Shown here: piece by piece, positions 55,847-64,000 of the stretch
Numbering within the stretch: the stretch's first letter is position 1
How the letters are laid out: every line of letters begins with the position of its first letter
Translations under genes and position numbers: made by a program
Source: Devosia sp.
Lineage (GTDB): Bacteria; Pseudomonadota; Alphaproteobacteria; Rhizobiales; Devosiaceae
Assembly (NCBI RefSeq): GCF_017744655.1
Contig: NZ_JAGIAW010000003.1
Span: 124,001-188,000, forward strand
Direction: 5' to 3'
Length of the DNA: 64,000 bases
Notes under the pieces: generated by a model
The model's input: the letters and a program-made list of their open reading frames with translations, nothing else
Told to the model about the DNA's origin: nothing
The model's database searches: none

Positions 55847-57430
55847 CTAGTGGCGGAAGTGGCGCATGCCCGTCATCACCATGGCGATCCCTGCAGCGTC
55901 GGCGGCCGCGATCACTTCGTCGTCGCGCATCGAACCGCCCGGCTGGATGACGGCTGTAGCACCGGCCGCAACGAGGGCTTCAAGGCCATCGGCGAAGGGG
56001 AAGAAGGCGTCGGAAGCGACGACCGAACCAACCGTCAGCGCGCCTTCGATACCCGCAGCTTCAGCGGCGTCGATCGACTTGCGATGCGCAACGCGGGCGG
56101 AGTCGACGCGGGACATCTGACCAGCGCCGATGCCGGCCGTCGCGCCGTCCTTCACATAGATGATGGCATTGGATTTGACGTGCTTTGCGACCTTCGCAGC
56201 CAGCTTCAGGTCTGCCAGTTCCGCCTCGGTCGGGGCGCGCTTGGTGACAACCTTCAGTTCGCAATCATCGACATTGCGATTGTCGCGGCTCTGCACGAGC
56301 AGGCCACCGGCCACCGATTTCACCTGCAAGCCCTCGGCCTTGGGATCGGCAAGGCCGCCGGTGAGGAGAAGACGCAGGTTCTTCTTGGCGGCAATGATTT
56401 CCTGAGCCTCAGGCGTAGCGGAGGGGGCGACGATCACTTCGGTGAAAACCTTCACGATTTCGGTCGCAGTCTCGGCGTCGATTTCGCGATTGGTGGCGAC
56501 GATACCGCCAAAAGCCGAGACCGGATCGGTGCGCAGGGCCTTCTTGTAGGCCTCGGTCAGGTTGGAAGCTGTAGCGACGCCGCAGGGATTGGCGTGCTTG
56601 ATAATGGCGACAGCAGCAGTTTCCTTGGGGTCGAATTCGGAAACCAATTCGAAAGCCGCGTCGGTATCGTTGATATTGTTGTAGGAGAGCGTCTTGCCCT
56701 GCACCTGCGAGGCGGTCGCAACGCCAGGACGGTTCTCGCTGGTCTTGTAGAAGGCGGCCCATTGATGCGGGTTTTCGCCATAGCGCATGACTTCGCTCAG
56801 CGTGCCGGCAAAGCTGCGATAGTTGACTTCGGCAAAGTCGATTTCCTTGGCAAACCAGGCCGAGATCGCGCTGTCATAGGCTGCGGTGCGGGCATAGGCT
56901 TTTGCCGCCAGCCTCTGGCGCAGCTCGTAGGGAATGCCGCCATTGCGGATGGCTTCGAGGATGGCCGGATAGTCGGCGGGATCGACGACAACGGTCACAT
57001 AGGCGTGGTTCTTGGCCGCCGAGCGCACCATGGCGGGGCCGCCGATGTCGATGTTCTCGATGATCTCGTCGTAAGAAGCGCCGGAAGCGACGGTCTTTTC
57101 AAACGGATAGAGATTGACGGCGACGAGGTCGATGGGGCCGATCTCGTGTTCGTCCATGCTCGCCTTGTGCTCGGGATTGTCACGAACCGAGAGCAGGCCG
57201 CCATGCACTTTTGGATGCAGCGTCTTGACGCGACCATCCATCATTTCCGGAAAGCCGGTCAGGTCGGAAATCTCGCGCACCGGCAGGCCGGTTTCGGCGA
57301 TGAGCTTATGCGTGCCGCCGGTGGAGACCAGCTCCACACCGGCTTCGGAAAGCCCGCGGGCAAAATCCGCCATTCCCGATTTGTCGAATACCGAAAGCAG
57401 TGCCCGCCCGACCGTGACCGTCTTGCCCAT
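55847..57430 (-). CDS. purH: bifunctional AICAR formyltransferase / IMP cyclohydrolase
   Basis: A 527-residue enzyme of the last two purine steps. The N-terminal MGS-like IMP cyclohydrolase domain has [18 protein letters not shown] and [11 protein letters not shown], and the AICAR transformylase domain has [17 protein letters not shown] and NPCGVA. The end [26 protein letters not shown] is highly conserved. The ATG at 57430 (MGKTVTVG) is preferred over the longer frame. Confidence 0.96.
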   Translation of the reverse strand: MGKTVTVGRALLSVFDKSGMADFARGLSEAGVELVSTGGTHKLIAETGLPVREISDLTGFPEMMDGRVKTLHPKVHGGLLSVRDNPEHKASMDEHEIGPIDLVAVNLYPFEKTVASGASYDEIIENIDIGGPAMVRSAAKNHAYVTVVVDPADYPAILEAIRNGGIPYELRQRLAAKAYARTAAYDSAISAWFAKEIDFAEVNYRSFAGTLSEVMRYGENPHQWAAFYKTSENRPGVATASQVQGKTLSYNNINDTDAAFELVSEFDPKETAAVAIIKHANPCGVATASNLTEAYKKALRTDPVSAFGGIVATNREIDAETATEIVKVFTEVIVAPSATPEAQEIIAAKKNLRLLLTGGLADPKAEGLQVKSVAGGLLVQSRDNRNVDDCELKVVTKRAPTEAELADLKLAAKVAKHVKSNAIIYVKDGATAGIGAGQMSRVDSARVAHRKSIDAAEAAGIEGALTVGSVVASDAFFPFADGLEALVAAGATAVIQPGGSMRDDEVIAAADAAGIAMVMTGMRHFRH

Positions 57431-57497
57431 GAGTTTTTGCTCGCATTGGAGGAGATTTCGCGGCTCCGCTATCACGAACGGGCCGCGGAGTCCAAGC

Positions 57498-59123
57498 TCA
57501 ACCGTGTTCGCGTGTCAGGATCCAGCCTACTTCCACACCCGGGGCGAGATCGGCTTCGAGCACGAGCTGAATGGTGCGGTTGAAACCGAGATAGGCCGAT
57601 TGGCGGACGCTATCGTCCTGGCGGAGGGTCGCGCCTTCCCAGAGGAAGCTCCAGACCTCGCCATTGGGCAGGGTCAGCCGGCGCATGCCCTCGCCGACCG
57701 GGGCATGAACGGAAATGCCCGGGGCGAGGTGGAAGCGGATGGAGAGGTGTCCGTTCGGCGTGCCTTCGGCAACGACGCGATCCTGTCCGACCAGTGTCGT
57801 TCCATCGCCTAGCAGGGTCAGGCGGCGTTCGATCTCGGCACCAAAACGGTTGGCATAGCCGATGGAGGAGACGGCCAGCATATGCTCGGCTGGCACCAGT
57901 TCCATGTCCGGCACAGCGGGCGGTTTTGCGCGAAAACCCTTTGGCGGCACAAAGGCGTCTTCGTCCTCGATGGTCGGCGAGGAATGGGCGATGGCCTGGC
58001 GGAAGAGATCGCGTGTTTCCGGCATGTCGGCGGGCGCGGGGCCGCAGGAGCCGAGGATTAGTTCGCTGCCGTGCGAAAATTCGAAGGCAAGGGCGCCGGC
58101 ATGGGCTTCGGCATCAAAGCCCGGTTCCGGCCGCAGGCCTGAATCGGCAATGACGACGGCGCGGCCACTGCGCAAAATGCCGTAACCGCCCAAAATGCGC
58201 GATCGCCGCGCCGGCGTCGGGCCATTGGCCTGCACGGCCACCAGCACGTCATGCGGCACCTGTCCGCAGCCGTTGAAATAGGCGAGTTCGCCGCTCGAAA
58301 GGGTAACGGCGTCTAGCGCCTCGTGCATGCGGTCGATGCGATTGGAGAGCGAAGCAAAGGTCGGGCTGCCATGGCGGTTGGCAGCTTGGCGCAGGCTTGA
58401 AAGCTCGACCAGCAGATTGAGCTGAATGCGCGGGTTGCGGCTCTTGTGGAGCCCCTCTTCGTCGAGCTGTTCGGCAAGAGCCGCGTCGAGTTGCATGAGG
58501 CGCGCTTCGACATCGGCGCTGTCTTCCGGCTCGCAGAGTTCGGCGCCCAAAATGCCCATGGCTGCAAAGAGTCGGTCCACAGGATCAGTCGCGAGCTTTC
58601 CGCGGACACGAAGACTTTGCACCTGCGTACCGAGGCTGCGCTGCATGGTCTTGGCCTGGTCGGGCGTCGCGCCATCGAGCAGCAGCGGCAGGTGGCGGAG
58701 CCAGTTGAGCACGCGCTGACCGGTCAGCGGCAGCGACCAGCTTTCTGGATCGAACTTTCCTTCGCGTCCTATCCAGTCAAGCACCAGCGTGCGGGCAAAG
58801 AGCTTTTCGCCGGGATCGCGGACATCGCGGAAATGCCGGAGCCAGGAAAAGCTCTGCAGATTGTTCCACCAGTCGGGGAAATCGACATCGAGGGAAAATG
58901 GCGAGGTGCCGCCGGTTTCGATGAGTTTTGAGGCGAGGAGGTAGCGCCCCGACATCATTTCGCGGACCGCATCCCGGTCGGTGGGGCGGAATTCGGGGAG
59001 TTCACCCTTATAGCCCTGCTCGGCAAGGCCCTGCCAGGTCCAGCGCGTGAAGCGCGAGGTAACGACGGCATCGGCGAAGCGCAAGCCAAAGCGTCGCGAG
59101 GTCGCACCGGACCGCCCGCTCAA
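57498..59123 (-). CDS. heparinase II/III family protein
   Basis: A 541-residue protein with the alginate lyase-like helical half (residues 80-290, with [20 protein letters not shown] and [13 protein letters not shown]) and a beta-sandwich heparinase II/III C-terminal half ([42 protein letters not shown]). It has no signal peptide. Such proteins occur next to purH and rsmB in many Rhizobiales, where their substrate is unknown. It starts with TTG preceded by GGAGA. Confidence 0.87.
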   Translation of the reverse strand: MSGRSGATSRRFGLRFADAVVTSRFTRWTWQGLAEQGYKGELPEFRPTDRDAVREMMSGRYLLASKLIETGGTSPFSLDVDFPDWWNNLQSFSWLRHFRDVRDPGEKLFARTLVLDWIGREGKFDPESWSLPLTGQRVLNWLRHLPLLLDGATPDQAKTMQRSLGTQVQSLRVRGKLATDPVDRLFAAMGILGAELCEPEDSADVEARLMQLDAALAEQLDEEGLHKSRNPRIQLNLLVELSSLRQAANRHGSPTFASLSNRIDRMHEALDAVTLSSGELAYFNGCGQVPHDVLVAVQANGPTPARRSRILGGYGILRSGRAVVIADSGLRPEPGFDAEAHAGALAFEFSHGSELILGSCGPAPADMPETRDLFRQAIAHSSPTIEDEDAFVPPKGFRAKPPAVPDMELVPAEHMLAVSSIGYANRFGAEIERRLTLLGDGTTLVGQDRVVAEGTPNGHLSIRFHLAPGISVHAPVGEGMRRLTLPNGEVWSFLWEGATLRQDDSVRQSAYLGFNRTIQLVLEADLAPGVEVGWILTREHG

Positions 59124-59301
59124 CGTCTGTCTCCGCGCGAAAAACCTACGCGGGCAGGTCGATCGCTGCCCTCAAATCCCACCGGAATGAACCTTCCAAG
59201 ACGCGGCACCGGCCGCTCGATGTTGATGCGTCTAGTGAATTTGCCGTGATTTGCCCAGCCGGGGATAGATTTCTTGCTGGAAAACTCCTGCGTCCACAGA
59301 C

Positions 59302-60603
59302 TTAGCTCGCCCGGCGAAACCGCGCCACAAAGAATCCATCCATGCCACCGTCGACGCCATTCGGTGCCATCGAGGGTAGAGTGCGAACGAGGCCGCCCGA
59401 CGTGACAGCGCCTTCAAGGCCGGGCAGTTCCGTTGGAGCAACCGGGTGAAGTTCGAGATTGTGGAACGCTTTAAGGGCCCAACCCACGATCGCCTCACCC
59501 TCTTCGGGTTCAAGCGAGCAGACACAATAAATCAGGCTCCCACCGGGAGCGAGGTTCTTTACGGCCCGGGCGAAAATGCCCTGCTGCAGCTTTACCCGGC
59601 CTTCGATATCGGCGGCATTGCGGTGCCACAGAACCTCGGGGTGTCGACGGAAGGTGCCGGTGGCCGAACAGGGAGCATCAAGCAGAATACCGTCAAATGG
59701 TTCGGCTGCGATGTAACTCGTTGCGTCGGCTTCGATCACGGTCGGATTGTAGCCAAGCCGAGCCATATTTGCCTGGAGGCGTTCGAGCCGCGTGCCGTCG
59801 CTGTCGAGCGCGGTCACGACATAGCCGGCCTTTGAAAGCTGGGCCGTCTTGCCGCCGGGTGCGGCGCAGAGATCGAGAACATTACCCCCGGTCTTGGCAG
59901 CGAGAAGGCGTGCGGGCAGGGCGGAGGCGACGTCCTGCACCCACCAGCGACCCTCGTCATAAAAGGGCAGGGCGTCGACCGGGCGATCGCGCGTCTCGAC
60001 GCGGATGGAATCGGCGATCAACCTATCGCCGCCAAGAGCCTCGACCAGCGCGGCGTCGTCGTCCTTGAGGGTGAGATCGAGCGGCGCGCCATCAACGAGA
60101 CCATCGACAAAGCGTGCAACCGCGTCGGCGCCATAGGCGGCTTCCCATTTCCGCTGGAAGGTGTCGGGGAGAAGCAGGTCGTCTTCAAGCAGACCATAGC
60201 GGGCCGAATTGGCCTGGGCGCGGCGGAGCACGGCGTTCATCAGGCCCGAAAGGTGCCGCGCCTTGGCGTCGCGCTTGGTGGCTTCGACGGCAAGGAACAG
60301 GGCGCTATGAGCGCCGATATCGGGCAGGAAAACCAGCTGGGCCAGCGATAGGCGAAGCACGGCTTCAAAAGTGCCAGACTTCGCCGGCATGCCCTTTTCG
60401 AGCAATTCGGCAATCATCAGGTTGATCTGACCCTGACGGCGCAGGGCAGTGTTGATCAGGCGGTTGGCAAGCGAGCGATCGCGGCCATCGGGCAATTCTG
60501 CCGCCGACAGGGGCGCAAAATGCTCACCGCCCAGAACGGCACGGAGCCTCCGGGCGGCAATCAGACGGAGCCCAAGGCCAGCCGGATCAGGTTTTTTCGA
60601 CAA
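59302..60603 (-). CDS. RsmB/NOP family rRNA cytosine-C5 methyltransferase
   Basis: A 433-residue protein: an N-terminal NusB-like RNA-binding domain (about 1-150), then the SAM methyltransferase. Motif I is LDLCAAPGGKTAQLSKAGY, motif IV DAPCSATGTFRRHPEV with the release Cys, and VCSLEPEEGE with the catalytic Cys (motif VI). It methylates C5 of a 16S rRNA cytosine in the RsmB manner. It starts with TTG. Order htpX-rsmB-heparinase-purH is a common Rhizobiales arrangement. Confidence 0.92.
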   Translation of the reverse strand: MSKKPDPAGLGLRLIAARRLRAVLGGEHFAPLSAAELPDGRDRSLANRLINTALRRQGQINLMIAELLEKGMPAKSGTFEAVLRLSLAQLVFLPDIGAHSALFLAVEATKRDAKARHLSGLMNAVLRRAQANSARYGLLEDDLLLPDTFQRKWEAAYGADAVARFVDGLVDGAPLDLTLKDDDAALVEALGGDRLIADSIRVETRDRPVDALPFYDEGRWWVQDVASALPARLLAAKTGGNVLDLCAAPGGKTAQLSKAGYVVTALDSDGTRLERLQANMARLGYNPTVIEADATSYIAAEPFDGILLDAPCSATGTFRRHPEVLWHRNAADIEGRVKLQQGIFARAVKNLAPGGSLIYCVCSLEPEEGEAIVGWALKAFHNLELHPVAPTELPGLEGAVTSGGLVRTLPSMAPNGVDGGMDGFFVARFRRAS

Positions 60604-60664
60604 TCAGCACTCTCTTCGCGTCGCTGAACGGAAAACCGGTAGCCACTTTTCCGCGCGACGCATC

Positions 60665-61648
60665 TTATCCCCAAGGACCGCGCACGCCGCTATCGTCTTC
60701 GCCACGGCCTGCACTCGGCACCCGCCAGCCGCCGCCGGTATCGCGGCCACTGGAAGCGGACTGCGGACGGGGCGCGGGTCTGCGGCCCTTATCGTCTACG
60801 CGCATCTCGCCCGCAAGCCTCTGCAAGGCGGCGATGCGATTGCCGGTATCGGGATGGGTGGAAAAGAGATTGTCCATCCGGGCGCCCGAGAGCGGGTTGA
60901 TGATGTACATATGGGCCATGGCCGGGTTGCGCTCGGCCGCGACATTGACCTGACGACCGGCAAGGGTCGCGATCTTGTTGAGCGCCGAGGCGAGCGCCAG
61001 CGGATCGCCTGAAATCTCGGCGCCATCCTTGTCGGCCTCATATTCGCGGGTACGGCTGACGGCCATCTGCACCATCATTGCCGCGACCGGGGCGAGGAAA
61101 ACCATCAGCAGCGCGCCAATGCCGCCCAGCGGATTGTCGCGATTGTTGCCGCCGCCAAAAAAGAGGCCGAACTGGGCAAGGGCCGAAACGGCACCGGCCA
61201 GCGTCGCCGTGATGGTCATGGTCAGCGTGTCGCGCGAGCGAATATGGGCCAGTTCGTGCGCGACGACACCGGCCACTTCGCGCGTGTCGAGTTGGCGCAG
61301 CAGGCCCGTCGAAACCGCAACAGCGGCATTGTTGGGGTCGCGGCCAGTTGCAAAAGCGTTGGGCTGGTCGGACTGGATGACATAGACCGCAGGCGTCGGA
61401 ATGCCGGCGCGCTTTGAAAGCGTGTCGACCATGTCATAGAGTTCGGGTGCCTGGCTCTGGGCCACGGGCACGGCATTCTGCATGCGCAGCACGACCTTGT
61501 CCGAATTCCAGTAGGCAAAGAGATTGGTGCCGGCTGCAAACAGCAGGGCAATCATTATGCCGCCGGTACCGCCGATGAAATAGCCGACCACCATGAACAG
61601 GGCGGTCATGGCCGCGATGAGTACAAAGGTGCGGAAGGCGTTGAACAT
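60665..61648 (-). CDS. htpX: zinc metalloprotease HtpX
   Basis: A 327-residue M48 protease in the inner membrane that degrades misfolded membrane proteins. There are two N-terminal helices ([20 protein letters not shown], then [17 protein letters not shown]), the active site HELAH at 131-135, two more helices, and the third zinc ligand E204 in [10 protein letters not shown]. The C-terminal 40 residues are disordered. The ATG at 61648 is preferred. The 93-bp divergent gap upstream may hold a heat-shock promoter (CTTGCA on the minus strand). Confidence 0.95.
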   Translation of the reverse strand: MFNAFRTFVLIAAMTALFMVVGYFIGGTGGIMIALLFAAGTNLFAYWNSDKVVLRMQNAVPVAQSQAPELYDMVDTLSKRAGIPTPAVYVIQSDQPNAFATGRDPNNAAVAVSTGLLRQLDTREVAGVVAHELAHIRSRDTLTMTITATLAGAVSALAQFGLFFGGGNNRDNPLGGIGALLMVFLAPVAAMMVQMAVSRTREYEADKDGAEISGDPLALASALNKIATLAGRQVNVAAERNPAMAHMYIINPLSGARMDNLFSTHPDTGNRIAALQRLAGEMRVDDKGRRPAPRPQSASSGRDTGGGWRVPSAGRGEDDSGVRGPWG

Positions 61649-61741
61649 CAAAACCCCTTGGGTTGGTCTCTTCGAACAATTATGTTGTGTGGCGAAGCGT
61701 TCCCTGCAAGCGCATGACCATATTGTAATGCGAACCCGACC

Positions 61742-61957
61742 ATGACCGATAGCACCGAGCCGCAAGACATTCCGGCTGAAGCCGAACATAGGGTACTCAC
61801 CCCCGCCGCACAGCGCGCCCTCGCCGAGGCCGAAGCGCGCCGCAACGAGATCGACGCCGCCAGCGCCATGGCGCCGAAAGAAAAGGGCGGCCGCGGTGGT
61901 TTGGAGCCGGGTCGCTATGGCGATTGGGAGATCAAGGGCCTTACCAGCGATTTTTGA
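61742..61957 (+). CDS. DUF1674 protein, SdhAF4-type succinate dehydrogenase assembly factor
   Basis: A 71-residue protein ending [23 protein letters not shown]. This is the DUF1674 signature shared with mitochondrial SdhAF4, which binds FAD-loaded SdhA before it joins SdhB. The N-terminus is acidic with Ala-rich helix. It lies 500 bp upstream of sdhC on the same strand, which supports a function in complex II assembly. Confidence 0.88.
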   Translation: MTDSTEPQDIPAEAEHRVLTPAAQRALAEAEARRNEIDAASAMAPKEKGGRGGLEPGRYGDWEIKGLTSDF

Positions 61958-61979
61958 ATCCGCCCATTATGCCTCGATG

Positions 61980-62054
61980 ATCGTCACCACCGGGCTTGTC
62001 CCGGTGGTCCATGCGGAGGCGGGATGGACTACCGGGACAAGCCCGGTAATGACG
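61980..62054. repeat. dispersed palindromic repeat, copy D
   Basis: Arms CCGGGCTTGTCCCGG and CCGGGACAAGCCCGG as in copy C. The outer stem reads ACTACCGGG...CCCGGTAAT where the others have ATTGCCGGG...CCCGGCAAT, so one G-C pair is replaced by A-T on both sides. Confidence 0.88.
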
Positions 62055-62086
62055 ACAAGCAAAAGGGTTCGACCCGAACCGAATCC

Positions 62087-62211
62087 CCCTCACCCGTCTC
62101 GCGCTACGCGCGATCCACCCTCTCCCCGATGGGGAGAGGAACAAGAGGTTATCGCCGGCCTATTCTTCTCCCCATCGGGGAGAAGGTGGCGCGCAGCGAC
62201 GGATGAGGGGG
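62087..62211. repeat. large inverted repeat, CTCTCCCCGATGGGGAGAG family
   Basis: The left half runs CCCCTCACCC...CCTCTCCCC-GAT-GGGGAGAGG and the right half CTTCTCCCC-ATC-GGGGAGAAG...GGATGAGGGGG, so each half has a hairpin and the two halves are inverted copies. This is a common dispersed element of alphaproteobacteria. Confidence 0.85.
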
Positions 62212-62454
62212 AGTGCCGCCTCGTGCACGGCGCTTCGTCAAACTACGCCCTCTCCAAGCGACAGCTCCAACACCTAACCCCCGCGCGTCCCGCGAACATG
62301 TTGTGCGATATACGAACAAAGTGCGGTATTCGCCAAAAACGCTGGAGCGATCCCGGAAACGTCTTTGATTTCGTAACAATTGACGAGTAGTAATCTCGAA
62401 CTATTCCAAACTGGACGCCTCTCCCTCGCGTCCTCCAGGCCCCCGGAAAGTTCA

Positions 62455-62841
62455 ATGTCGGTCAGAGCCCGCCCCACATCTCCGCACCTCCAGATCTATC
62501 GCTGGACGATCACGATGACGATGTCGATCTTCCATCGTGCTACCGGCATTGCCAATTACGCCGGCATGGCGCTGTTGGCGATCTGGCTGGTTGCCGCTGC
62601 TGCCGATCAGGAAGCGCTCAATTTCGTCAACGTCATCTATGGCAGCTGGTTCGGCCAGCTCGTGCTCTTCGGTTTCACTTGGAGCCTTGTGCATCACATG
62701 CTCGGTGGTCTGCGCCACTGGGTCTGGGATTTTGCCGTGATGATGGAGCCGGGTCAGCGCGAGACCATGGCCTGGGCCACGATCGCCGCTTCGGTGGTCA
62801 TCACCCTTCTTATCTGGACCGTCTTTGTGTGGATGGCTTGA
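62455..62841 (+). CDS. sdhC: succinate dehydrogenase cytochrome b556 subunit
   Basis: A 128-residue membrane anchor of complex II with three helices. It starts RPTSPHLQIYRWTITMTMSI FHRATGI, the conserved SdhC ubiquinone-site segment, and the heme b ligand lies in SLVHHMLGGLRHWVWD. With SdhD it binds heme and ubiquinone. RBS GGAAAG precedes the ATG at 62455. sdhD follows two bases after its stop. Confidence 0.95.
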   Translation: MSVRARPTSPHLQIYRWTITMTMSIFHRATGIANYAGMALLAIWLVAAAADQEALNFVNVIYGSWFGQLVLFGFTWSLVHHMLGGLRHWVWDFAVMMEPGQRETMAWATIAASVVITLLIWTVFVWMA

Positions 62842-62843
62842 AC

Positions 62844-63236
62844 ATGCGCGAAACCGTCATCACTCCCGCGTCCATCGCCAATCCCAAGGCTCACTATGGT
62901 GATGCCAAGGCCTCGACGCGCCATTTTATTACGCAGCGCGTTACCGGCCTGATCAATGTTCTCTTCCTCGGCCTCCTGCTCTTCATCGTCGTGCGCCTTG
63001 CGGGCCAGGATCGCGCCGACATGGTTTCGGTCATCGGCAATTTCTGGATCGGCGTGCCGCTGGCGGTGCTGATCGCCATCGCCGCTGTCCACATGCGCAA
63101 TGGCATGCGCGATACGCTCGAAGATTACTTCGCCGGCTCCATGTATCGCCTGACCATGCTGCTCAACACGCTCTTCTGCCTGATCGTCGGCCTCGCCGGC
63201 GCTGGCGCCGTGCTTAAAATCGTCTTCTGGGGTTGA
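62844..63236 (+). CDS. sdhD: succinate dehydrogenase membrane anchor subunit
   Basis: A 130-residue protein with three helices: [20 protein letters not shown] start, then [20 protein letters not shown] (the conserved H..G.....EDY) and the last helix [20 protein letters not shown]. It is the second membrane subunit of complex II. Starts with ATG two bases after sdhC; sdhA follows five bases after. Confidence 0.93.
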   Translation: MRETVITPASIANPKAHYGDAKASTRHFITQRVTGLINVLFLGLLLFIVVRLAGQDRADMVSVIGNFWIGVPLAVLIAIAAVHMRNGMRDTLEDYFAGSMYRLTMLLNTLFCLIVGLAGAGAVLKIVFWG

Positions 63237-63241
63237 TCGAA

Positions 63242-64000
63242 ATGGCCAATTACGAACTGATCGACCACGAATTCGACGTGGTAGTGGTTGGCGCTGGCGG
63301 TGCGGGTCTACGCGCCACTCTCGGCATGGCCGAGCAGGGTTTTAACACCGCCTGCATCACCAAGGTTTTCCCGACCCGCTCGCACACCGTCGCGGCGCAG
63401 GGCGGCATTGCCGCTTCGCTGCAGAACATGGGCCCCGATAGCTGGCAGTGGCACATGTACGACACCGTGAAAGGGTCGGACTGGCTGGGCGACAACGACG
63501 CCATGGAATACCTGGCGCGTGAGGCTCCGGCCGCGATCTACGAACTCGAGCACTACGGCGTGCCCTTTTCCCGCACCCAAGAGGGGAGAATCTATCAGCG
63601 TCCGTTCGGCGGCCACATGACCGAATTCGGCGATGGCCCGCCGGTGCAGCGCACCTGCGCCGCGGCGGACCGTACCGGCCACGCCATCCTCCACACGCTC
63701 TATGGCCAGTCGGTCAAGAACGATGCGCAGTTCTTCATCGAGTACTTTGCGCTCGACCTGATCATGGGCGAAAACGGCGAGTGCCAGGGCGTCATCGCCT
63801 GGAAGCTCGACGATGGCACGCTGCACCGCTTCCGCGCCAAGATGGTGGTGCTGGCGACGGGCGGATATGGCCGCTCGTATTTCTCGGCGACTTCGGCCCA
63901 TACCTGCACCGGCGACGGCAATGGTATGGTCGCTCGCGCCGGCCTGCCGCTGCAGGATATGGAATTCGTGCAGTTCCACCCCACCGGCATTTATGGCGCC
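63242..64000 (+). CDS. sdhA: succinate dehydrogenase flavoprotein subunit, 5' part
   Basis: The first 253 residues are present; the gene is cut by the window end. The FAD motif [20 protein letters not shown] is at 13-32 and the His that binds FAD covalently is H48 in [35 protein letters not shown] and [20 protein letters not shown] follow, up to [12 protein letters not shown]. It completes sdhCDA; sdhB is expected next. Confidence 0.97.
   Translation, partial: MANYELIDHEFDVVVVGAGGAGLRATLGMAEQGFNTACITKVFPTRSHTVAAQGGIAASLQNMGPDSWQWHMYDTVKGSDWLGDNDAMEYLAREAPAAIYELEHYGVPFSRTQEGRIYQRPFGGHMTEFGDGPPVQRTCAAADRTGHAILHTLYGQSVKNDAQFFIEYFALDLIMGENGECQGVIAWKLDDGTLHRFRAKMVVLATGGYGRSYFSATSAHTCTGDGNGMVARAGLPLQDMEFVQFHPTGIYGA

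Larger units (their letters stand above)
61958..62454. other. 497-bp intergenic region with repeats and the sdhC promoter
   Basis: There is no gene. The left part holds palindromic repeat copy D (61980-62054) and a second inverted repeat family (62087-62211). The right 175 bp, from about 62280, is AT-richer and must contain the sdhCDA promoter, but I cannot fix the boxes by eye. Confidence 0.6.

Noticed and set aside
54613..55950. 445-codon plus-strand ORF opposite the flippase
   Set aside because: Highly charged His/Glu/Gly-rich reading typical of the complement of a membrane protein.
55640..57583. 647-codon plus-strand ORF opposite purH
   Set aside because: A shadow of purH; low-complexity Gly/Asp/His composition, and it also crosses the hairpin between purH and the flippase gene.
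61980..62211. CRISPR-like array
   Set aside because: The repeats are palindromic, not regularly spaced, and no cas genes are nearby; they match dispersed REP-like families.

Overview
This is a chromosomal window of a GC-rich alphaproteobacterium. The gene families point to Hyphomicrobiales (Rhizobiales), and the mix looks most like a Devosia-type genome; the order is well supported and the genus is my inference. Evidence includes DUF2794 and DUF1674 proteins, IalB-family secreted proteins, a ccmABCDG cluster, ArgP/LysE, an rpsP with an Ala/Glu/Lys-rich tail, the dapF-mtaB-ftsY-yciB run, and the dispersed palindromes whose translations appear as spurious peptides in many alphaproteobacteria. 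There is no phage, IS element, integrase, CRISPR array or rRNA. Almost everything is core or light accessory metabolism.

Layout. 1-3.9 kb: a cut-off PAS sensor, a P-loop phosphotransferase, a LysE exporter, and the 23S rRNA methyltransferases rlmJ and rlmN. 4.2-10 kb: two secreted IalB proteins, thpR, a Bax-inhibitor-1 membrane protein, small acetyltransferases and kinases, DUF2794 and DUF1223. 10.1-15.9 kb: acnA, divergent from the cytochrome c maturation operon ccmABCDG. 15.8-25.6 kb: argP/lysE, a PaiB-like protein, nudK, a beta-carbonic anhydrase, two tiny EF-hand proteins, an EamA transporter, asd, a BaiN/YhiN-like flavoprotein and two PagL-like outer-membrane proteins. 25.7-33.4 kb: a luciferase-like oxidoreductase, a diguanylate cyclase, a periplasmic ClpP-like protein paired with a membrane protein, a Gfo/Idh oxidoreductase, and a TetR/SDR divergent pair with a clear operator. 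33.4-41.5 kb: tRNA-Ala(CGC), DUF1275, argC, SRPBCC, deoD, an M20 peptidase, and FadR-type and PAS-XRE regulators. 41.5-55.8 kb: leuD, leuB and leuC dispersed around a CopG/BrnT toxin-antitoxin pair, rpsP, ffh, dapF, mtaB, ftsY and yciB. 55.8-64 kb: purH, a heparinase-like protein, an RsmB-type methyltransferase, htpX, an SdhAF4-type assembly factor and sdhCDA, with sdhA cut by the window end.

Functional links. Leucine synthesis (leuC, leuD, leuB), the aspartate family (asd, dapF), the TCA cycle (acnA, sdhCDA with its flavin-assembly factor) and the SRP pathway (ffh, ftsY, yet no SRP RNA seen here) are all represented. No complete new defence or biosynthetic system is visible. The most interesting items are a two-gene periplasmic protease/membrane-protein unit, tandem PagL-like and IalB paralogues, candidate intergenic RNAs at about 3.97-4.08 kb and 9.01-9.25 kb, a leader upstream of the YbhL homologue, the self-complementary dispersed repeats, a well-formed TetR operator, and four convergent gene pairs whose stop codons overlap.
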